DNA of 64,000 nt from Paramecium pentaurelia (lineage: Eukaryota > Ciliophora > Oligohymenophorea > Peniculida > Parameciidae). A program made the translations under genes and the position numbers. This document shows positions 52,104-61,447 of the stretch, one piece after another (within the stretch, counting starts at the first letter, position 1; every line of letters begins with the position of its first letter). The stretch spans positions 62,001-126,000 of the forward strand of contig CAJJDO010000036.1 in NCBI GenBank assembly GCA_905183005.1. The letters run 5' to 3'. The notes under the pieces are model-generated. The model worked only from the letters and a program-made list of their open reading frames with translations, ran no database searches and was not told the DNA's origin.

Positions 52104-53199
52104 ATGTCACAGATCTCAAAATACTAATTATAAGGGAAGGTTGGATCTGGTGTTTATGGAGATGTCTATAAAGCCATAAATACATAAACTGGAAAGATTG
52201 TTGCTATAAAGAAGATTAAGAAGCAGGTTGTGTATATAAATTATATATAGTAATAAGATTAAGGGGTATCTGCAGTAGCTGTAAGAGAAACATCGATATT
52301 ACAAACAGTATAATGTGAAAATATTGTGAAGTAACAATTAAAATGAAAAAAAGATTGATTGAAATTGAATATGTTTAAGGTTGCATTAGATTAGTAATGG
52401 AATTCTATGATGTTGATTTGGATACATATTTGAAATCAAATAGATTAGAAATGAATAAAATTTAAGTAAGTTTGTAAATGTATCATAAATAGGAAATTTT
52501 ATATGGAATCTTAAAAGGGATGAATGAATGTCATAGAAAGAAGTGTATGCATAGAGACTTAAAACCTTAGAATATATTAATTAGTAAAGATGGTATTTAT
52601 TATAAAAATTTTAATTTTTTAGGTAAAGTTAAAATTGGTGATTTCGGTATGGCTAGATCTTTCCAATAAATACCTGGATCTTATACATATGAAGTAATAA
52701 CACTTTGGTACAGACCACCAGAGTTATTACTTTAAACTTCTTGTTATACAACAGCAATAGATGTTTGGTCTATTGGATGTATATTTGCTCAAATGGTACT
52801 AAGAGCACCTTTATTTGCTGGAGATAGTGAAATTTAATAGATGAAATTAATTTGTGAAAACATATCATTGAATTAAGATAATGCATAAGTTTTATCTGTA
52901 TCTCATTATGAGTAATTTATAGAATTCTGTATTTTAAAATTAATTGGAACAAAAGTTGGATTAATAATTCAAGAATACAAGTATGACTTAAGATGGTTTG
53001 GATTTGTTAAAAGTAAAAATATATTAATTTTTAGAAATTATTATAATTGAATCCAACCAATAGAATTTCTTGTCATGAAGCTCTAAAACATGTATATATA
53101 TTTTTAATATTTAAGCCATTTTTTAATAATATCTAAGAACCAGATGTTATAAATTAAAATATGGATTTATTATCTGAGTATTTTAGAGTTTAATAATGA
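52104..53199 (+). CDS. Cyclin-dependent-kinase-like protein with degenerate C-lobe
   Basis: CMGC protein kinase. It shows GKVGSGVYGDVYKA, the lysine in IVAIKKIKKQ, GVSAVAVRETSILQ in the position of the PSTAIRE cyclin-binding helix, HRDLKPQNIL, GDFGMAR, EVITLWYRPPELLL, IDVWSIGCIFAQ and FAGDSEIQQM. About six introns of 22-30 nt are needed. Between LFAGDSEIQQM and GLDLLKKLLQLNPTNRIS, the segment that normally carries the FxxLGTPxxxxWPG block is replaced by low-complexity sequence with ILKLIGTK as the only hint. Whatever introns are chosen, about 40 residues are missing. It may be a decaying paralogue or misassembled locally. The end ALKHPFFNN fits the family. Confidence 0.7.
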
Positions 53200-53788
53200 A
53201 GGAGAAATTTGGTTTCAATTAAGGATGATTCCTTAAATTAAATAATTCAATAATCGAAATATATATAAATAAAATATTTAAAAACAAGGATTTCTTGTTA
53301 AAAGGTCTTAAATTGTAAAAAAAGAATGATGTGGACTCAGTATTAAAAAACAAATAAAATATTTTTTAATTAATTGTATAAGTTTCATTTTGTTTTAGAA
53401 TGTAGTTATATTCAATTAAAATTTATTATTTTAAATTAAAATCTAAAATTTTAATCTTTTAATATATTTTCTCTAAATTTTAGTAATATTGTTTTTTCAA
53501 GTTTCATAACTAGATTTTAATATTTAATAAGAAAATAAAATATATGAATAGAAATGATTCAAACTAAATAATATATATATATATATCTTTATGAATAATA
53601 TAAAATTATTAGAAGATGTTATTAGACATAGAATCTAATTTAATAGAAAATAATGTTAACATCATAGTTTCTAATATTAAACAAAAAATATAAACAAATA
53701 TTATAAGCCACAAATACGGTATTATAAAGATTCTAAGTATTTAACTTGAAAGCTAATTAAATGACTTTATTAATAAATATTTTAATAA
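53200..53788. other. Intergenic region with (AT)n stretch
   Basis: About 590 bp. Contains an alternating AT run near 53567-53586. No convincing coding frame was found. Confidence 0.5.
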
Positions 53789-54477
53789 ATGGCTGCCACT
53801 CTTGAATAAATAAAAAAAGAAATAACTGCATAATAAGAAGCTTAGAATGGAGAATTAGAAGATTTAGATATTGAAGGAATTGCAATTGGTCAATTTGATT
53901 CTCAATCAGCAAATCTTATTCAATAACATTAGAATCTAATAAGTTTGAGTCTTGTTGAATGTAAACTCAAAAGCATGGAAGGATTCCCAAAATTGAATAA
54001 TTTGGAAAATCTAATTTTGGAGGCAAATCAATTAGATGGATCAGCTATAACTTACATAAGCAAAAATTTTAAGAAATTAGCATGTTTAAGTCTTGCAGAT
54101 AATAAAATTGCTAAATTTGAAGTATTATATCACCATTAAATATTAGGATGTGGAGCCATTAAAATAACTTAAGTAATTACAATAATTAGATTTGGGTGAT
54201 AATCCAATTACACAACTTCCTGGATATTTTAATAAAATTTTCGAGCTCATTCCATCATTATCTGTTTTGGATAACAAGGATAAGGAAGGATAAGAAATTT
54301 AATATTCCGTAATACTAATATCTAATTATTGAATAGAGTGATGAAGATGAAGGTGATGAATACGATGATTTAGGAGCTAAAGATGCAGATGAAGATGAAG
54401 AAGATGAATTTGATGAAGATGAAGATGATGAAGATGATGAATCTGATGTTAAACCAGTTAAGAAGACTAAGAAATGA
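53789..54477 (+). CDS. ANP32-like acidic leucine-rich nuclear phosphoprotein
   Basis: The N-terminal leucine-rich repeats are LISLSLVECKLKSMEGFPKL, NNLENLILEANQLDG and LACLSLADNKIAKFE. After a 25-nt intron come LKQLQQLDLGDNPITQLPGY and the LRR cap IFELIPSLSVLDNKDKEGQE. The C-terminus after a 28-nt intron is almost pure Asp/Glu ending KKTKK, a nuclear-type basic tail. Order, LRR number and acidic tail match the ANP32/LANP family of histone chaperones and phosphatase regulators. About 210 aa, shorter than the human proteins (about 250). Confidence 0.9.
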
Positions 54478-54530
54478 AGTTTGTTTGTTCTTTTAGTTCA
54501 TTTATAAATACGTTTTATAATATATTAATA

Positions 54531-55170
54531 ATGATAATAAATTAAGGGGCATTCCCAGAAGACATTGAATTCAAATTAAACAAAAAGATCAAATATTTAT
54601 AGAATCAACAAGCAGATCCTTATATTATCATCAAAAGAAATGTGTTAAATATTCATTATAGTCATTAAATTCAAAAAGAAAGCCATTCTATTCAATAACA
54701 TTAAACAATTTAAATAAATTTAAAAATAGCAATTAAAATATCCAATTTATCAGAATTTATTAGAAATTTTATATAAAAAAAAAGGGGAAATATTAGTAAG
54801 TCTTATTTTTTAAATATGAAATTCATGAAAAAATATGTATAAGTAAAGTAATTGAGTTAAAAAGGTATTTAAGTATTATTTATTGAAAAAAAGTAAAGTA
54901 ATAAAAAAATAATAGAAGAAATTCAAAAGGCTATTAATTTTTGATGATCTAGACAAAGATGATATACAGAGAATGAGTAAACAAAATAACTAATAAATAA
55001 TTAAAAAAGGGAATCAGAAAACAAAAAGATTGGGAAAAATAGCAAGATTTAACAACAGATTAAATTAAAAGAGCAGAAAATTTAATGATTTAGGATAATT
55101 GTATATTATATTTTTCTTTAATTTTGATAGATAATAATAAATTTCAATTTTTGTTTAACAATGTTATTGA
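54531..55170 (+). CDS. Basic hypothetical protein
   Basis: Not recognised. It begins MIINQGAFPEDIEFKLNKKI and stays open through Gln/Ile/Lys-rich sequence. A 22-nt intron (54843-54864) links KKYVQ to VFKYYLLKKSKVIKKQQKKF, leading into FDDLDKDDIQRMSKQ and a strongly basic region (KTKRLGKIARFNNRLNQKSR). The basic tail suggests a nuclear or RNA-binding role. It lies 53 bp after ANP32 on the same strand and is convergent with the phosphatase gene. Exon borders and even the reality of the gene are uncertain. Confidence 0.4.
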
Positions 55171-55209
55171 TAATAATATTAATATTATAATAAATAAATT
55201 ATTTGAAAA

Positions 55210-56629
55210 TCATGAAGAAACATAAGATTCTGAAATTTCTGGCTCTCTCAATTGCTTTATTTTGAATATTAATAGAAAAACCCCACAAGTACATAATAAT
55301 ACTAACACAAAAAATAGTATTGCCCAAATAGGAATCTTGTATAAGATCTTATAAATTCAATTAAGTATTCTTACTGGTCTTTTAATTTCATTATTTAGAT
55401 TGCATTCTTTTTCATAATCAACAAATTGTTAACTTAGGATTGATTTAAATTTATCATATTAGCAAAAGGTTCCTTTTTTAGAACACACTGGCACATATTC
55501 CCCATTATAAAGTATTCTCACATATAATCCATTTTAAGTATTGTTGTAGAGTTCGATAATTAGATTAGATGAAAATTCTATATTCTAAAATATTAATTAA
55601 GATACTTCAGTTAAACAAAAAATGTCTGATTAATCTTTTTTAAAATAAATATCAGCTTAACATTAAGCGCTTGTCAAATTTAAACCAGAAATAATACCTA
55701 ACATAGTAGAATCATGAGATGAGGAACCTCTGTATTTAACTTTAGATTTTCCATTGATAAAATTATCAAAATTTTAAATTATTTATTTAAGATATGGAGT
55801 TGAATATAATTTTGATTATTCCCAATTTTAAAATTATCTTAAGCTAAATGATAATAATGCAATTTCATCCATAAAAAATAATGTTTTTGCTGTTAATTTT
55901 GGAGGTAAATCATCACCATTATATCTATTACATGTAAATGTATCTCTCCATTTAGCCAATTCAATAATATCATTTACTTATTATTCTCCAATAAGACCTA
56001 ATTCTAAATTAAAGTTTTTAAATAATTCTTATGTTTAATTTGCATAATTGATTGTATTATATAGCTCTGTTTATTTATTTTATTGAACTGTTGATCCTGT
56101 AGTTTTACAATAAATTGCTAAAGCATAATCTTATTCCTCTTCTTTTGTATGAATTGGTATTAGTGAAATTTTATAAGGTAGAGCATAATTTCCTATAGAA
56201 GGAGATTTACTACCAGAATTAGGAGGCAACAGTTTATCTTCAGTTACATTTGGAATTTCAAAGCCTTCTGGATACATTCCTTATAAATTGCTATAAGCAC
56301 TCATAATAGTTCTCAAATTGATATATTTTGTACCTATTATAATCTGTGCTTTCTATATAAATTTCATTTTCATTAAATTATGGCGATAGAAGATGATTAT
56401 CAATTATGTATCTTTATCTAAGCCATTTTCCTAAAACATATTATTGCCTCATGCCTGCAGGAGTAAGAATTTATGCATCGCCATCAGGTTCATTATTTTT
56501 ATCACATCCCCAATTACAATAATAAAAGTCCCTTACTCCATGTCTCCAAATAGCTTAAACATTGATTAAAGTATCATTTGATTATACAAATGAAATGGCC
56601 CCATATAATAATAATAACAAAATATTCAT
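55210..56629 (-). CDS. Membrane-anchored histidine acid phosphatase
   Basis: Lysosomal/secreted-type acid phosphatase (histidine phosphatase branch 2). A signal peptide (MNILLLLLYGAISFVQS) precedes the catalytic RHG motif in AIWRHGVRDFYYCNW, followed by ILTPAGMRQQYVLGKWLRQR as in the family. The HD motif near the C-terminal third reads SSHDSTMLG. A single TM segment (FFVLVLLCTCGVFLLIFKI) and a short cytosolic tail follow, as in type I lysosomal acid phosphatases. One 22-nt intron was placed after TDYNR. It probably acts in phagolysosomes or at the cell surface on phosphate monoesters. Confidence 0.85.
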
Positions 56630-56774
56630 AATATAATATTTCAAACTCTTAAATATAATTAACATATTAATGTATATTTAAGTATTGAGAAGCATTTAGA
56701 TTTTTTTCTAATTTAATATATTGAAATAATTAAAAATTGATTAATGTATTATTTTGTATTGTATGTGTGTATTT

Positions 56775-57209
56775 TCAAGCTCTGTTGGGATAAAGGAATA
56801 CTCTAAGGGTTGATCCAATAGCTCTTGGTGGGAGATTTCTGCCAAAACGAGCAATCACAACTCCATTTGCTCCATGTGATTTACTAATACGACCCCAAAT
56901 AGTCTGAATAAAATTAATTTCATACTCTGAATTTTGTGTTGTTCTTAAGTGTATGGGCCTTATAAATGTATGCAACTCTCTTTCCCCAATAGAATCTGCT
57001 TGAAGCAACATCTTCAACATGTTGAATTTTGAGTAATGCTTAATTCTCATTTTATTAAACCTTTGATCTTCTGAAACCTGTAAATGCAGCCTTAACCCAT
57101 AATCTAAATTTAGTATTCAACTCTACCTCACAGGTGCACTTTTATTAGTTGTCTTAACTTTCTTTACAGTTTTTGTTGCTTCCTTCTTTTAATCAGCTTA
57201 ACCCTTCAT
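56775..57209 (-). CDS. RPL35A: 60S ribosomal protein eL33 (RPL35A)
   Basis: Ribosomal large-subunit protein. After a Lys-rich ciliate N-terminal extension (ADQKKEATKTVKKVKTTNK), two introns (23 and 22 nt) assemble LWVKAAFTGFRRSKVQQNEN, LLKIQHVEDVASSRFYWGKR, VAYIYKAHTLKNNTKFR and TIWGRISKSHGANGVVIARF. The family end is NLPPRAIGSTLRVFLYPNRA. Every conserved block of eL33 (YxGKR, IWGKxxRPHGNxGxVRAxFxxNLPP, RVxLYPS) is present. About 129 aa, slightly longer than human RPL35A (110 aa) because of the extension. Confidence 0.95.
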
Positions 57210-57312
57210 TAATTAAAATCTTTGTTATTTTTTTATTTAAAAATTAAACCATAATCCTCATTATATATATATTGAGTTTATAACAAATCTCATAAATATA
57301 CAAATATATATT

Positions 57313-58965
57313 TCATTCATTAAAGGAATTTTATATAGATGTTGTTGTCTAATAAGGGAATCGTTTTTATGGTTCTATTTATAATTCACTATAATTTAAA
57401 TCCTATTATAATCCAAGAACTATTTAATATGATTTTTAAGATAATGCATAATCGTAATCTACTGAATAGATTTTTTCTCCTGTTTCCTCTGTCTATATTA
57501 TTTATTATGTAAAGTTGTCTCCAGAACCTAAATGTTCACTTTTAGGTATAGAAATATCATAAATTGGACAATTCAAACATTTATTGAAAATGGATTACAA
57601 TACATAACTATCTTATTCATTTGTTATAATTCCACTACAAATAAGTATTTCTAAATATCTCTTATAATGCATTTTTATTTAACTTAATTCTTTTAAATCT
57701 TCTTATTTCATTAAATTAATGCAGAAACAGCATGATAAGAATGAAGACTATTATATTATTTTCATTAAACTAATAAAGTCTTCTTAATCATATTAACTAA
57801 ATCCTTTCAATTCTTTAATTAAAAATATTAATGAACAAAATAATCTTCCTTAATCAATAGAATTATTATTTCTTCCTTCTACTCCTTTTTAATATATTTT
57901 ACATTAAAAAGTATGTACTATACCAGTTCCTTATTGATACTTTGTTAAATTTATTATAAATTCTGTATTTTCTACTGTTAAATTAAATCCTTTATTTTAA
58001 TTAATTGTATTGCTCAACATCATATATTGTGATTTTTCAAAACCTGTCTTTTTTTGATCTCTTTATTTTAATACTATTCCATTTCTATTTTAAGATTGTC
58101 TAAGAATCTTATTGATCCAAAATTAATTTTCATACCTTTATATAAATGCTTCATTCATTCTAGAACCCATTGAAAATATATCTTAAATTGGATTGCCTTA
58201 TAATTTGATAAGGAATGTAAATTTATCAATTTCATGTGGTATCAATCTTAACAATAAAGAAACACATTCTACAACTTGCTATTTACCTTCATGGGAGTAA
58301 TCTGGCATAAATATATATTGATCAATTAATGATAAACTTTTTTTGAAAGAAAACTAGACTAATTTAATACAATAACCTTTCCAATAATTATTTCTGGTTT
58401 AGAATGCTTTTTTGAAGTTGAAGAATTTTAAATATATTATTGAATCTCAGAATTTGGAGTTTATAAATAAATAATAAACTATGATGCTTGAGATTCTATA
58501 AAATGAATTAATTCTAAAGGAGGATTTTATGTGATTAATAGAACAACCTATCCATTTAATGCAGGAAGAGATTGATTATATAAGTCATCAATATCAAGTA
58601 ATTTCTTTTCATTAAATTTCACTACAAATGGATATTATGACTACTTATAAATATTCAAAGTACATCACTTCCTTAAATTATTCTAATTGGATCTTAAATT
58701 GAAAAATATTCATCATATTAACTAAACTTTGATATAATTTTCAATGTAGGTTATTGACTTTCATCAAAATTGGATACTTCCATCATATTTGTTATATATT
58801 ATTATTCATTTTTATCTCTGATACAAAATAATCTTTGAAGCCATCGTGTAAATGAACTCTTTTATGGTTATACTTATTATTGAAAAGATTTTCTAAATCA
58901 TTAAACTCATACTTAACCAAAGAAGATTTTGTATAATGTGGGGATGGCCGACTAGTATTTTGCAT
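57313..58965 (-). CDS. Unknown protein, possibly a very divergent kinesin-like motor relic
   Basis: About 520 aa after two 20-nt introns that restore the frame (SLVK/KSFQQQ and QGSD/QSQYPF); a third shift near YHQLINIYLC/FMPDYSHEG probably hides another intron. It is weakly reminiscent of a kinesin head in order only. FVVKFNEKKLLDIDDLYNQS with LPALNGQVVLLITQ could correspond to the VFDxxxxxxxVY...VLNGYNxxIFAYGQ region. GRLFCSLIFLIKELKGFSQY then falls where the LxDLAG...SKLT region would be. None of the nucleotide-binding residues are there, so the call is speculative. No other family was recognised. Confidence 0.45.
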
Positions 58966-59191
58966 AAAATTATAATTTATTTATTTATTCATTTTGAGTT
59001 ATCAAATATTATTATAATATTGAAGAAGATTAGTAATTTAATAATTATTTTATGATCTTTTCATTCTGTTATTACCATATATTAAATTTATTATACAAAT
59101 AAAGAAGTATAAAACTTTTAAAGTTTTGATTTATTTTATATTCATTTTAATATAAATTAATATAATTGGAGTAATATAATAAAAATCATTT

Positions 59192-59800
59192 TCATCTTCT
59201 TTAACTGACATATAAAGCTTCTAAATCAGCTTTTGTAGAATTATATTCTTAGAGTAATTTATGATAATCTTTATTAATCTTTATAAACTTCTCCTTCCAA
59301 GCATTATCATTTTCAGCATCTTATTATATTTGAAGTTCCTATTATTCAATAATCTCACTAAGAGACTCTATTCTTTAATCTCTCTCTCTTAATAATATAT
59401 CAAATAATTAATTATCTTTAGTTACTCTATCTAATCTTTCTAATACTTCTTTATTTTAATCTTCAAAGTAAGTAATTCTATTCTGCAATTCAATCTATGA
59501 CTTTGCTTAAAATTCATCATTCTTATATTAATATTCTTTCAATTAATTCTCTAAATTAACAATAGTACTTGTTTTCTATTTTGTTTCCTCTCTTATTTGT
59601 TCTATTTGATTTTAATACTTTTTGCATTTTTAACATTCATAATTTTCAACATTACATCTTAGATTTTCATTTAATTTCTTTAATTACAAAATTTCATTTG
59701 ATTACTTGATATACAATTATTCTAATCCATGATATTTATTAAGTAAATTTTAAAAATCATATTAAAGTTTGACAACATCTTTTGGAATTTATATTTGCAT
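59192..59800 (-). CDS. Short coiled-coil protein
   Basis: 202 aa, intronless from MQIQIPKDVVKLQYDF to the first TGA. Nearly the whole protein is Glu/Lys/Gln/Leu heptads (NEILQLKKLNENLRCNV, ELQNRITYFEDQNKEVLERL, RERDQRIESLSEIIEQQ). A single CxxC pair (ECQKCKKY) interrupts the coil. No family assigned. A structural role at cytoskeletal or basal-body structures is only a guess from composition. Confidence 0.6.
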
Positions 59801-60235
59801 ATTTTATTTATTCGTTAAATTATAATAAATTAATTATCATTTTTGAATGTTCTTATATTTGATACTATAAGATTAACATAAAAATCAAATGTTAATCTTA
59901 TTTCCTTTATTATTTATTCATAATATTCATTAATGAACTTGAAATTAATAATAAGGAATATTAAATTTAATATATATATTATTTGTTTTGATAAATTATT
60001 TACTAATACAAATATAAAAATAGCTATCTTTCAAATATATAAATACCATCAATTTTGAAAATAATTACATAAATGATTTTAAATTTATATATATATATTT
60101 CTATATTTATCATCAACTCTTGATTAATGCATAAAAGATGTAAATTAATTTATATATTATGAATTTAATGTTAATTTTAACACTTGTTTTACTGAATTTA
60201 TATTAATTAAAGTTGTTATAATAAAAATGAATAAC
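59801..60235. other. Intergenic region
   Basis: 435 bp, extremely AT-rich, between two genes on the same strand. No feature recognised. Confidence 0.5.
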
Positions 60236-61375
60236 TCAAAAATATGCTTTAACTTTATTTAGTTTTTATCTATCTCTTTTCTTTTCCTGGTCTATATCAT
60301 GATATTTACTGAATGTTCGAACTTTTTCATTATATGCATCATCTCTCATTTAATTTATATCTTCAAGAATAGAGTTTTAATCATTCATTGGATTTTTGGA
60401 TTTATAATTCAACATATATTAGTATATTTAATCATCCATTTATTAAATTACTTCCAAAACTCTTAAAAAATACTTTAATTAATATTGTAATTTACAGCAT
60501 AGGTTTTTTCAAGTATGTTTAATTTATGATTCTATTTTTCTTCATAAATAGAGTTACATTCCTTTATAACCTTTTAAGTAATATTATTTTTGAGAACTTG
60601 AATTGTTTTTAATGCTTATTCATAGGAATCAACTCCAGACTTAGTGCATGATTATTTAAGTGATTTGGCTATGTGACTAATTTAACTAATTGCTTACACT
60701 TTTTATTCCAATAGATTTAATATCTATACATTTAGTTATCCTTTATGTTAATTGATTTGTTGATTTAATTTTAGATAATCTTAATATTATTGTACTTTAA
60801 TCTTAGTTGTTTAAATCATAGGTGAAGAAGGTAACATAGTTTTATTAAATTATTATGTTTATCTTTAAGGTGAATAATGTGTAAAGTTCCTTTAAGTTAA
60901 AGGACTTTTTGTTTCATCTTGATTTTACATAGATTTATTGATGAATTTATTTTTTCTTTTTTTGTGTAAAAAGAATATATTTTTATAGTAATCATCATTA
61001 TTTTATTATTATTAGATGTTTTCATGTTTTAATTTGGAAATCTTTTAATGAATATAAATATTTTACATTAATTTCTTCATCCATTTTTGCTTTCATTTAT
61101 TTCATTCTTAACCTTAAAGTTAATGGTCTAACAGTTTGATTAGCTTTTGTTGTAATCAAATCTATATATTCTTTATCATTAATTTGGAAGTTGATTTTAC
61201 CATTCAAAACGTTAAAATACTCTCTATCCATTTTATCTCTCATTTGTTTCCTTTTTAATTTTTAATTTAATGATCTAACAGTTTGATTGGCTTTTGTAAT
61301 TAAGTCAATGAAATAATTATGATTCATTTATACATTCATTTTACTATTCATCACGTTAAAGTGATCTTTATCCAT
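60236..61375 (-). CDS. Coiled-coil protein with a duplicated N-terminal 47-residue repeat
   Basis: About 360 aa. The N-terminus consists of two tandem copies of a module of about 47 residues. Copy 1 contains MDKDHFNVMNSKMNVQMNHN and DLITKANQTVRSLNQKLKRK; copy 2 contains MDREYFNVLNGKINFQIND and DLITTKANQTVRPLTLRLRM. A 25-nt intron leads to a Gln/Asn/Lys linker, then a helical coiled-coil region (QYQDYLKLNQQINQ...), and a 23-nt intron after KTYA leads to the end (EKVRTFSKYHDIDQEKKRDR). An internal ATG (MLPSSP) could start a shorter protein, but the frame is continuous. The function is unknown. Confidence 0.6.
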
Positions 61376-61447
61376 TTTTTATAATAAAAATTAATTTTTA
61401 CATTTAATTTATATAAACTACAAATATCATTATAATATAAAATCTAA

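Noticed and set aside
60236..60837. Separate short gene starting at the internal ATG (MLPSSP)
   Set aside because: The upstream frame is continuous with it after removal of one typical 25-nt intron, and no TGA separates them.
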